Assembly: GCA_945867435.1 (NCBI GenBank)
Contig: CAMBIK010000010.1
Coordinates: 1-38,714, forward strand
Length of the DNA stretch: 38,714 bases
Direction of reading: 5' to 3'
Source: Klebsiella pneumoniae
GTDB lineage: Bacteria > Myxococcota_A > UBA796 > SXON01
Shown: positions 32,137 to 38,714 of the stretch, in pieces
Numbering within the stretch: position 1 is the first letter of the stretch
How the letters are laid out: each line of letters opens with the position of its first letter
Notes under the pieces: model-generated
The model's database searches: none
What the model saw: only the letters and a program-made list of their open reading frames with translations
What the model was told of the DNA's origin: nothing
Position numbers and translations under genes: made by a program

Positions 32137-33726
32137 ATGCGCCTGTCCAGTTCCATCCTCATCGCGCTCATCGCGTTCGGCTGCTCCGAGTACACTGTCG
32201 CCAAGAACGGGCCTGTGAACGACGACGAACCCGTGGAAGGCGACCCCGACATCGAAGTGGATCCCCCGAAGATCGACTTCGGCAGTCTTGAGGTGGGTGA
32301 AGGCGCGACCGCCGTAGAAACCGTGACCATCCGGAACGTCGGCACCGGCACGCTGACCATCGATGACCTGCGCCTGGCCGACGAGATCATGCCCTACGAG
32401 ATCAGCGCTCTGGGCTCGATCCTCCTGAATCCGGGTATGGCCACCACTTTTACCGTCACCTTCACGCCGCTTTCGGCCGAGGAGTACAACACGACCGTGC
32501 TCATCGACAGCAACGACCCCGACGAGGCCACCTCCGAAGTGAAGTTGCTCGGCCAGGGTGTCGCCCCGGTCATCGAGCTCGACCCCAAGACCTACGATTT
32601 CGGCACGATCTACATCGGCTGTGAATCGCCGCAGCCGGTCACCATCTCGAACATCGGGAACGCGGATCTTATCGTGTCGGGCTTCGACTACATCACCGCC
32701 AGCAACGACCTGGAAGTCGATGACAACACCGCCGTGAACGGCCCCCTGCCGTGGACCATTCTGCCGGGCGAATCCAAGCAGGTATTTGTGGATTACGCGC
32801 CGATGGACGACTACCCGGACGAGGGCCACCTCGTCGTGATGTCGAACGATCCGATCCAGCCGGAAGCCCAGGCCCACCAGACCGCCTCCGGCGAGCTGTA
32901 CGGCGAAAACCTCGACATCTTCGAGCAGTCCACCGTGAACGCCACGGACATCCTGTTCATCGTCGATAACTCCTGTTCCATGGGCAACGAACAGACGAAC
33001 CTCGCCAACAACTTCTCGGCGTTTGCTGAGGAGCTCGCGGTGCTCGACGTGGACTACCAGATCGGCGTGATCACCACCGACAACCCCTCGTTCCGGGGCG
33101 ACATGCTCACCCCCGACACCGCCGACCTCGAAGGAGATTTCGTGGACCAGGCCGTGGCGGGCACCGGCGGCAGCGGCGATGAACGCCCCTCGCAGATGGC
33201 CTACCAGTCCTCGGCATCGGGCGGCGATGCGGGCCCCGGCAGCGACTTCCTTCGAGACGACGCTTTCCTCGCCTACATCTTCGTGTCTGACGAACCCGAC
33301 TCCAGCCCCGATTCCTGGGTCACCTACCTCACCTACTTTCAGTCGCTGAAGTCGGACCCGGACATGTTCGTGGCGCACGCCATCTCGGGCGATTGGCCGC
33401 TGGGCTGCGCCGACGCCTCGCCCACCAACAACGTGTACGAGATGACCGTGGCCACGGGCGGACTGTACCTTTCGGTGTGCGCCACCGACTGGGCCAGCCA
33501 TCTCCAGACCCTCGTCGACAACTCCACCATGGATCTGTCCAGCTTCGACCTCACGGACTTCCCGGTTCCCTCGACCATCGTGGTCACCGTGGATGGCGTG
33601 ATTCAGAGCGAAGGCTGGGAATACGATCCGGTCGACAACTCCGTCAACTTCGACGACGACCACATCCCCGCGGGCGGCTCCACCATCGAAGTGCAGTACG
33701 CGCTGTACGGCAACTGCTCCGAGTAG
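32137..33726 (+). CDS. Lipoprotein with two ASH domains and a von Willebrand factor A-like domain
   Basis: A 529-residue predicted lipoprotein (MRLSSSILIALIAFGC, C16, Ser at +2). Two ASH/'choice-of-anchor D' beta-sandwiches follow: IDFGSLEVGEGATAVETVTIRNVGTGTLTI-type and YDFGTIYIGCESPQPVTISNIG-type repeats (about 45-240). Then comes a VWA-like domain, with ATDILFIVDNSCSMG holding the MIDAS-type D277-x-S279-x-S281 metal site, followed by YQIGVITTDN. The region after residue 460 (PVPSTIVVTVDGVIQSEGWEYD) looks like another beta module. The ATG at 32137 is chosen because it gives the lipobox; 32101 is also in frame. Likely a surface or periplasm-facing adhesion/scaffold protein; ligand unknown. 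Such proteins are common in Myxococcota. Confidence 0.82.
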   Translation: MRLSSSILIALIAFGCSEYTVAKNGPVNDDEPVEGDPDIEVDPPKIDFGSLEVGEGATAVETVTIRNVGTGTLTIDDLRLADEIMPYEISALGSILLNPGMATTFTVTFTPLSAEEYNTTVLIDSNDPDEATSEVKLLGQGVAPVIELDPKTYDFGTIYIGCESPQPVTISNIGNADLIVSGFDYITASNDLEVDDNTAVNGPLPWTILPGESKQVFVDYAPMDDYPDEGHLVVMSNDPIQPEAQAHQTASGELYGENLDIFEQSTVNATDILFIVDNSCSMGNEQTNLANNFSAFAEELAVLDVDYQIGVITTDNPSFRGDMLTPDTADLEGDFVDQAVAGTGGSGDERPSQMAYQSSASGGDAGPGSDFLRDDAFLAYIFVSDEPDSSPDSWVTYLTYFQSLKSDPDMFVAHAISGDWPLGCADASPTNNVYEMTVATGGLYLSVCATDWASHLQTLVDNSTMDLSSFDLTDFPVPSTIVVTVDGVIQSEGWEYDPVDNSVNFDDDHIPAGGSTIEVQYALYGNCSE

Positions 33727-33729
33727 TGG

Positions 33730-34344
33730 CTAGGCTCGTGGCCTGATCAGTAGGTTGTAGGCTACGGAAACCCGTGGCTCTACACCTTTGTACGGATGTA
33801 CGAAGTGGTACACGGAAGACGGAAACAAGACGGTGAGCCCGGGCTTGGGGGGGACCACGAAGTTCCCTCCCTGCCCCATCGGGCTCAACCACGGCGTCGG
33901 ATTCAAGAACTCGATGTGCCCAGAGGGATCGCCGGGGGGGTTGCCTGCGATCGATCCCACCGACACATAAAACACCCCCGACCACTGCAAGGGAAAGTGG
34001 TGATGGGGAGCGTTCCATCCACCATCTTCCAGCACGTTGGCCCACGCGCCGGCCAAGGCCAACTCGCTGTGCTTCCACTGGTCGTAGTAGGGGGCAAGGG
34101 CGAGCGTGGCGAACTTCACGACGCGCTGGAGCACCCATGCGACGGGTTCGCTGGGATGCTTCAGGAACTCCTCTCCCGAATGCCAAGCGTTGCGATTGCT
34201 GCGCATGACGCCCGGATACGAAGCTCGAAGTTTTAGAATCTCTCGGAGCAGCGGAGCAGCGCGAGGCTCGAAACCGGCCAGGACGGTCGGGAAGATCGGG
34301 CACGCGAACAGCGGAACGGGCGCCAGTGGGTCCGGGGTGCTCAT
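33730..34344 (-). CDS. Putative 2-oxoglutarate/Fe(II)-dependent oxygenase (TIGR02466-like)
   Basis: A 204-residue protein with the layout of the TIGR02466 / 2OG-FeII_Oxy_5 family. WNAPHHHFPLQWSGVFYVSV supplies the metal-binding His and the S-G-V-x-Y strand, GHIEFLNPTPW follows, then VVPPKPGLTVLFPSSVYHFVHPY supplies the distal His, and EPRVSVAYNL the Arg that grips 2-oxoglutarate. These enzymes hydroxylate or otherwise oxidise substrates in the cytosol using Fe(II), O2 and 2-oxoglutarate. The ATG at 34344 follows CTCGGGAC. It converges with the VWA lipoprotein (3 bp) and is divergent from bpt, with only 30 bp between the two starts. Substrate unknown. Confidence 0.82.
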   Translation of the reverse strand: MSTPDPLAPVPLFACPIFPTVLAGFEPRAAPLLREILKLRASYPGVMRSNRNAWHSGEEFLKHPSEPVAWVLQRVVKFATLALAPYYDQWKHSELALAGAWANVLEDGGWNAPHHHFPLQWSGVFYVSVGSIAGNPPGDPSGHIEFLNPTPWLSPMGQGGNFVVPPKPGLTVLFPSSVYHFVHPYKGVEPRVSVAYNLLIRPRA

Positions 34345-34374
34345 GTCCCGAGGCTTAACGGTTAGCAGCACAAG

Positions 34375-35073
34375 GTGGAATTCCGCATCGTCTGGGACCA
34401 GCCTGAGGACTGCCCGTACCTGCCGGGGCAAACGGCCCGGCTGCCGTTGCGCATCCCCGACAGACGGCTCATGGGCGCGGATCTCGATCGGCAGCTCGAA
34501 GCCGGCGATCGACGCACCGGGCGAATGCTGTACAAGCCGCGCTGCCCCACATGCACGGCGTGCGAACCGCTGCGGGTCGCGGTCGCCGACTTCACCCCCA
34601 CGGCTTCGCAGCGGCGCGTCTGGGCGCGAAACGTCGGCGACGTCACGGTTTCGATTGCGCCAGCGGGAGTGGACGCACAGAGGTTGGAACTGTACAACCG
34701 ACATAAGATGGAACGTGGTCTTTCGAAAAGTGGGGAGCCGCTGACCGAGGAAAGCTACCGCCAGTGGCTGGTGGAAAGCTGCTGTGACACGGTGGAAGTC
34801 GACTACCGGGTGGGCGGCGAGCTGGTGGCCGTGAGCCTCCTCGACATCGGGCTCACCTCGGCCTCGAGCGTGTACCACTACTTCGACCCTGACCATTCCC
34901 GACGATCCCTGGGAACGTTCTCAGCGATGGCCGAGATGGCCTGGCTGCGGGAACAGGGAAAGCACTGGTACTACTTCGGCTTGTATGTCGCCGCATGCAC
35001 ACACCTCGCCTACAAGGCCACCTATCGCCCGCACGAGCGGCTGGTTTCTGGCGTCTGGGTTCCGGGAACATGA
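34375..35073 (+). CDS. bpt: Aspartate/glutamate leucyltransferase (Bpt)
   Basis: A 232-residue protein of the ATE1/Bpt family, which transfers leucine from Leu-tRNA to N-terminal Asp or Glu of proteins, marking them for ClpS-ClpAP in the bacterial N-degron pathway. Visible landmarks: EDCPYLPGQTARLPLRI (C13), MLYKPRCPTCTACEPLRV with C57, C60 and C63 (the family C-x2-C-x2-C box), then YNRHKMERG, SVYHYFDPDHSRRSLGTFSAM and YYFGLYVAACTHLAYKATYRPHE. The length is normal. The start is GTG at 34375 with a weak ribosome-binding site. It is the first gene of a six-gene overlapping operon; its stop overlaps the SPASM gene start (ATGA). No clpS is near. Confidence 0.92.
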   Translation: MEFRIVWDQPEDCPYLPGQTARLPLRIPDRRLMGADLDRQLEAGDRRTGRMLYKPRCPTCTACEPLRVAVADFTPTASQRRVWARNVGDVTVSIAPAGVDAQRLELYNRHKMERGLSKSGEPLTEESYRQWLVESCCDTVEVDYRVGGELVAVSLLDIGLTSASSVYHYFDPDHSRRSLGTFSAMAEMAWLREQGKHWYYFGLYVAACTHLAYKATYRPHERLVSGVWVPGT

Positions 35074-35480
35074 CCCTGTGGGCGCGCCTCCGAGGCCTCA
35101 GGGCCCGTGTCCTTGGTGGGCAGCGCCCAGAGCCGCGTCGGCCGGCCTGCGCGGCGCTCTGGGACACCCCGATGGTCACGGTCAACGGCGATCTCACGAC
35201 CTGCTGCCTGGATGAGCGGCTCGAGAATCGCCTCGGCAACATCAACGAATCGCCGCTGGCCACGCTGTGGAACGGCGAGACGCTTCACCGATGGCGGGTG
35301 GCGCACGCAGAGGGACGCTTCGCCGATTCGGGACCTCTCTGTACCCGTTGCAACTGGGCTAGCGCCGGAGCGATGGACGAGTCGCGCTTGCGAAATTACC
35401 TGACTGAGACCGGCGCCTCCGTTCCCACCCTGCTCTCCCGAATCCATGCCATCCGCCATTCGCACCGAAAATCTAGGTAA
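35070..35480 (+). CDS. Stand-alone SPASM-domain protein
   Basis: A 136-residue protein that resembles only the C-terminal SPASM domain of radical SAM peptide-modifying enzymes. It shows C27, then MVTVNGDLTTCC (C45, C46), RLGNINESPLATLWNG (the typical L-G-N-x-x-x-x-S-L-x-x-x-W-N-x), WRVAHAEGR and PLCTRCNW (C91, C94). These five Cys are in the places that bind an auxiliary [4Fe-4S] cluster. The radical SAM barrel with C-x3-C-x2-C is missing altogether. The start is fixed by the ATGA overlap with bpt, and its last 35 bases overlap the next gene. It may be a cluster-carrying accessory or recognition protein; function unknown. Confidence 0.78.
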   Translation: MTLWARLRGLRARVLGGQRPEPRRPACAALWDTPMVTVNGDLTTCCLDERLENRLGNINESPLATLWNGETLHRWRVAHAEGRFADSGPLCTRCNWASAGAMDESRLRNYLTETGASVPTLLSRIHAIRHSHRKSR

Positions 35481-36387
35481 GACCTACCTTTCCGGGTTCT
35501 TCCAGCGTCCGTTCGAGGGGCTAAAGGCACTCTCGATCGAGGTGCCGGAGGGCGTGAGCTACGGGTTTGTCGGGCCCAACGGGGCGGGAAAGACCACCAC
35601 GATCAAGACCCTGATGGGGCTTCAGCGTGCCACCGCGGGGGCGGCGTGGCTGTTCGGCATCCCTATCGACCGCCCGGAGAGCCGAAGCAAGGTCGGGTTC
35701 ATGCCGGAGCGGCCCTACTTCTATGAACATCTCACGGCGTGGGAGTTCATGGATTTCTACGCACGCCTTTCAGAGGTCCCTTCCGGGATTCGAACGGCGC
35801 GCATCGCGACGCTTCTCGAACGGGTGGGGCTGGAACGCTTCCGGAACGTCCCGTTGGGAAAGTTCAGCAAGGGGATGCTTCAGCGCGCCGGGATTGCGCA
35901 GGCGCTCGTAGCCGACCCGGCGTTGCTCGTGCTGGATGAGCCGATGAGCGGCCTCGACCCGCTGGGCCGGGTGATGGTCCGCGACATCATCCTGGAGGAG
36001 CGGCACCGTGGGAAAACCGTGTTTTTCTCCAGCCACATCCTGAGCGATGTCGAGGCCATCTGTGACCGAGTGGCCATCGTGGTGGCAGGCACGCTTCGAG
36101 GCGAGGGCACGCTCCCCGAGCTGATCGGAGATGCTGTGCGAACCGTCGACATCACCTACCGGGGCGGGATGGACCTTCCAGGCGCCGAGGTGCTGCGGCG
36201 CGACTCCGACTCGTGTACGGTCCGCGTTCCCCGCGAACACCAGGACCGCGTGTGCCGCGCCGTGATCGAGGCGAACGGCTCGCTGCTTGAGGTGCATCGC
36301 AACACCCGCACGCTGGAAGATGTGCTGCTCACGGAAGTTGAAGCCGCACGTTTGGTGAACGAGACACGGTTGGGGGTTCTGGCGTGA
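35446..36387 (+). CDS. ABC transporter ATP-binding protein
   Basis: A 313-residue ABC ATPase: Walker A GPNGAGKT (43-50), signature FSKGMLQR (140-147), Walker B LLVLDEP (160-166), D-loop SGLDPLGR and H-loop His197 (SSHIL). The first roughly 230 residues are typical of CcmA/NatA-type ATPases that pair with ABC-2 permeases; a C-terminal extension has a beta-rich region (TVDITYRGGMDLPGAEV...). It begins inside the end of the SPASM gene (35-bp overlap) and overlaps the permease gene (GTGA). It probably drives export across the inner membrane; cargo unknown. The ATG at 35446 is the only reasonable start before the conserved IRTENLGKTY strand. Confidence 0.93.
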   Translation: MPSAIRTENLGKTYLSGFFQRPFEGLKALSIEVPEGVSYGFVGPNGAGKTTTIKTLMGLQRATAGAAWLFGIPIDRPESRSKVGFMPERPYFYEHLTAWEFMDFYARLSEVPSGIRTARIATLLERVGLERFRNVPLGKFSKGMLQRAGIAQALVADPALLVLDEPMSGLDPLGRVMVRDIILEERHRGKTVFFSSHILSDVEAICDRVAIVVAGTLRGEGTLPELIGDAVRTVDITYRGGMDLPGAEVLRRDSDSCTVRVPREHQDRVCRAVIEANGSLLEVHRNTRTLEDVLLTEVEAARLVNETRLGVLA

Positions 36388-37151
36388 CCCGCCTTTGGGC
36401 CATCGCCAGCAACACGTTCCGCGAAGCGGTGCGCGACAAGGTGCTGAACAGCATCCTGTTCTTCGCGGCGCTCCTGATGATGCTGTCGCTGGCGCTGCGC
36501 GAGATCTCCATCGGCGACACGGAAAAGGTGGTGCGCGGAGTGGCGCTGGGCGCCGTAAGCATGCTGGCCGCGGTGATCGCGATCTTTTTGGGCATCGGGC
36601 TGGTGTACAAGGAGATCGAAAAAAAGACCATCTACACCCTGGCAAGCAAGCCGATTCCCCGGTGGCAGCTGCTGCTCGGCAAGTACCTCGGGCTCTGGAT
36701 CACGCTCGCCGCCGAGCTGGTCCTGCTCACTCTGCTCTACACGGTCGTCATCGGCATGCAACAGGGTTTGCCAGTGCTGTCGGTGTATGTCGCAATGGCG
36801 ATGCTGATGGTCGAACTCACGCTCCTCACCGCGTGGGCAACGCTCTTCTCCACCTTCGCGGCCCCGACCACGGCCACGGCGTACACCGTCAGCGTTTACC
36901 TGATCGGCCACTTCGCAGACGATCTCCACCTGTTCGGCGAGCGCGCCGAGCCCGGAGCGTTCAAGACCCTGACCGAGGTGCTGTACCGCGTACTTCCCAA
37001 CCTCGAACAGTTCAATCTGCGAAGCGAGGCCGTACACGGTGTCGCCGTTCGCTGGAGCGAGGTCGGGTGGACCACGCTGTACGGACTGGGCTACACGGTG
37101 GCGGTCCTCGGCGTGGCCATGATGGTTTTTGAGCGTCGAGACTTCAAGTGA
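36384..37151 (+). CDS. ABC-2 type permease
   Basis: A 255-residue membrane protein with about six spans (VLNSILFFAALLMMLSLAL, VALGAVSMLAAVIAIFLGIGL, LWITLAAELVLLTLLYTVVI, VYVAMAMLMVELTLLTAWATL, TATAYTVSVYLIGHFA and TTLYGLGYTVAVLGVAMMVF). The EIEKKTIYTLASKPIPRWQLLLGKYLG loop is the ATPase-contact motif of this permease group. It starts with GTG inside the ATPase stop, and its stop overlaps the next gene, so the whole operon is co-translated. Partner of the ATPase just upstream; substrate unknown. Confidence 0.91.
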   Translation: MTRLWAIASNTFREAVRDKVLNSILFFAALLMMLSLALREISIGDTEKVVRGVALGAVSMLAAVIAIFLGIGLVYKEIEKKTIYTLASKPIPRWQLLLGKYLGLWITLAAELVLLTLLYTVVIGMQQGLPVLSVYVAMAMLMVELTLLTAWATLFSTFAAPTTATAYTVSVYLIGHFADDLHLFGERAEPGAFKTLTEVLYRVLPNLEQFNLRSEAVHGVAVRWSEVGWTTLYGLGYTVAVLGVAMMVFERRDFK

Positions 37152-38203
37152 TTCGCATGGCCGACCCCGCGGGGCGACACGCCCGCGTGGCAACGGCAGT
37201 CGAATCCGCCGTGCTCGAGGTGCTCCGCTCGGGGCGCTATGTGGGGGGCCCGCAGGTGGAGGAGGCCCGCTCGCGCCTCGCCGCCAGCTTCGGCTGGCGA
37301 TTCGGAGTAACCACGAACAGCGGCACCGACGCGCTTTGCTACGCCCTGCTCGCGCTTGGTGTGGCGGCTGGAGATGAGGTGATCGTGCCCGCCGTCACGT
37401 TCTTCGCCACCGCGGGAGCCGTCGCACGAATCGGCGCGATCCCGGTGGTGGCCGACGTACGGAGCGACCTTCCCCTTCTCGACCCCGCCACGCTCCCGCT
37501 CCGGCCGCGCACCCGCGCCATCATCGCCGTACACCTGTACGGGGCGCCTTGCGCGCTACCCCCCCTCCCCGTACCCGTGGTGGACGACCTCGCCCAATGC
37601 GCGGGTGGCACCCCGGCGCCGAAACAGGGAATCATGGGGGCGGTCAGTTTCTACCCGACGAAAACGCTAGGGGCGGCCGGCGATGCCGGTCTGGTCCTGA
37701 CCGACGATGCCCCCACCGAGGCCGCACTGCTGAAGTTGACCCACCACGGCATGTCAGCGCCGCACATCCATGAGCGTGTGAGGGGCGCGATCGGCGGAAA
37801 TAGCAGGATGGATGCGATCCAGGCCGCGGTTCTCCTCGCTCACCTCGACGACCTCCCCGCACGCATCGAAGCGCGCCGTCAAACGGCCATTCGATACGAT
37901 GCTGACCTGCCCGAGTGGGCGCGTCGCCTGCCTCGCCACCCGAGCCACGCGCTGCACCAGTATGTGGTGCGAGTGCCTCGTCGTGAGGCGCTCCGAGCGC
38001 ACCTGCTGGAAGCGGGTGTTGAAACAGCGATCTACTACCCAACCTCGCTGGCCGTTCAGCCCGCGCTCGCCGGATTTCCCCACGCGCCCACCCCCAACGC
38101 GCACGCCTTCTGCGCCGAATCGCTGGCCTTGCCCCTACACGAGTGCCTCTCCGCGAGCGATGTGGACCGGGTCCTCGCGGCCGTCCGGAGCTTTTCCCCA
38201 TGA
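37148..38203 (+). CDS. DegT/DnrJ/EryC1/StrS-family PLP aminotransferase
   Basis: A 351-residue PLP-dependent enzyme of the sugar aminotransferase (DegT/DnrJ/EryC1/StrS) family. Key elements are YVGGPQVEEARSRLAASFG near the start, TTNSGTDALCYALLALGV (cofactor-phosphate loop), VIVPAVTFFATAGAVARIGA, VHLYGAPC, VVDDLAQCAGG (D147, pyridine-N partner) and SFYPTKTLGAAGDAGLV with the Schiff-base Lys172. RMDAIQAAVLLAHLDDL follows as usual. It is slightly shorter than the typical 365-400. The GTG at 37148 overlaps the permease stop; an ATG at 37157 is also possible. Family members make amino sugars for polysaccharides or natural products. No sugar-dehydratase genes are nearby, so the pathway is unclear. 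Confidence 0.93.
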   Translation: MIRMADPAGRHARVATAVESAVLEVLRSGRYVGGPQVEEARSRLAASFGWRFGVTTNSGTDALCYALLALGVAAGDEVIVPAVTFFATAGAVARIGAIPVVADVRSDLPLLDPATLPLRPRTRAIIAVHLYGAPCALPPLPVPVVDDLAQCAGGTPAPKQGIMGAVSFYPTKTLGAAGDAGLVLTDDAPTEAALLKLTHHGMSAPHIHERVRGAIGGNSRMDAIQAAVLLAHLDDLPARIEARRQTAIRYDADLPEWARRLPRHPSHALHQYVVRVPRREALRAHLLEAGVETAIYYPTSLAVQPALAGFPHAPTPNAHAFCAESLALPLHECLSASDVDRVLAAVRSFSP

Positions 38204-38714
38204 CGACCGATATGGCCTGGGGAATCTTCCAAGCCTTCGCCGCGATCTTCGGGCTTCTTTTCGGCTCGTTCATGAACGTGTGCATCGCACGGATGCCCGA
38301 AGACAGGTCCGTCGTGCACCCCGGTTCAGCCTGCCCCAGCTGCGGCACACCCATCAAGCCATACGACAATGTGCCGGTCCTGGCCTGGTTCTGGCTGCGA
38401 GGGAAATGCCGCTCGTGCAAGGCTGCGATCTCGCCGCTGTACCCGCTGGTCGAGGCCGCCTCGGGCGTCTTGGCGGTCCTGATCTTCCGAAAGGTGGTGA
38501 GCGACATCGGCTATCTGGACGCGCCTCACCTCGTCGCGTTCGTGTGGTACGGCTGGCTGGCGTTCGCCATCCTGGCGATGGGATTCATCGACCTGCGTCA
38601 CAAGATCATCCCTGATGAATTTAGCATCTACCTGGTTCCAATCGGCGTCGGCGGTGCCGCCCTGCTCGGGCAACTCGGGTACATGGGGGCGCCATCCTGG
38701 CAGGAATCGGTGGT
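38200..38714 (+). CDS. pilD: Prepilin peptidase / type IV leader peptidase, 3' partial
   Basis: The reading frame is open to the window end; 171 residues are visible. The start is ATG overlapping the aminotransferase stop (ATGA). The N-terminal domain shows FGLLFGSFMNVCIARMP and the zinc site C45-x2-C48 / C70-x2-C73 (CPSC, CRSC) with SPLYPLVEAASG, typical of bifunctional prepilin peptidase/N-methyltransferases. GFIDLRHKIIPDE supplies the first catalytic Asp (D131); the second (G-x-G-D) would lie beyond the edge. It cleaves leaders of type IV pilins and type II secretion pseudopilins at the inner membrane. No pilin or secretion genes are in view. Confidence 0.94.
   Translation, partial: MTTDMAWGIFQAFAAIFGLLFGSFMNVCIARMPEDRSVVHPGSACPSCGTPIKPYDNVPVLAWFWLRGKCRSCKAAISPLYPLVEAASGVLAVLIFRKVVSDIGYLDAPHLVAFVWYGWLAFAILAMGFIDLRHKIIPDEFSIYLVPIGVGGAALLGQLGYMGAPSWQESV

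Noticed and set aside
32131-33663. 510-codon minus-strand frame opposite the VWA lipoprotein
   Set aside because: The plus strand has a lipobox, ASH repeats and a DxSxS site; the antisense frame has none of these.
35446-37151. Reading the ABC ATPase/permease pair as a second Gld-type system
   Set aside because: There is no GldG-like gene beside it, and the neighbours (SPASM protein, aminotransferase, pilD) differ; only a general ABC-2 export call is supported.

Overview
The window reads as one stretch of a GC-rich bacterial chromosome, packed with short-spaced or overlapping operons. I see no rRNA, tRNA, CRISPR array, insertion sequence or phage block. Many predicted outer-membrane lipoproteins, MopE-type metal-binding repeat proteins, ASH/VWA lipoproteins, GldAFG-like ABC genes and a prokaryotic ubiquitin-like/RING protein suggest a Myxococcota-like (former Deltaproteobacteria) organism. 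That placement is inferred from gene content only. No gene-free stretch exceeds 300 bases; the longest is 25497-25724 and it holds strong inverted repeats.

Layout. At the left edge (1-850) are a partial gene, a thioredoxin-like [2Fe-2S] ferredoxin and a divergent SCP2 sterol-carrier-like protein. From 6750 down to 884 a minus-strand six-gene run encodes an ABC ATPase, ABC permease and GldG-like protein, then a Tat-exported gluconate-dehydrogenase-subunit-3-like protein, a GMC flavoenzyme and a ferritin-like protein. From 6891 to 16402 a plus-strand four-gene operon encodes only lipoproteins: two tandem paralogous MopE-repeat proteins, a five-heme cytochrome c and a multicopper oxidase. It looks like a cell-surface redox/metal module and is the strongest candidate here for an undescribed system.

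From 16406 to 22040 come a DUF885 metallopeptidase-like protein with a small membrane protein, a lipoprotein with Ig-like repeats and a Cys-peptidase-like domain, an AHSA1/SRPBCC protein and a FadL-like porin. From 25496 down to 22048 lies a complete TRAP transporter (dctP-dctQ-dctM) whose DctM carries an unusual repeated C-terminal tail. Next are an orphan gp25-like baseplate gene, a small Rieske operon, a purine-type nucleosidase, and a protein combining a ubiquitin-like domain, four membrane spans and a RING-like zinc finger (28189-29088), the second most striking item.

The right end holds a hypothetical gene, metG, an ASH/VWA lipoprotein, and a 2OG-Fe(II) oxygenase divergent from a tightly overlapping six-gene operon: bpt, a stand-alone SPASM protein, ABC ATPase, ABC permease, a DegT-type aminotransferase and prepilin peptidase pilD, which runs off the end.

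Start codons were chosen by signal peptides, ribosome-binding sites and gene overlaps. Family calls rest on motifs read by eye, with no database search.
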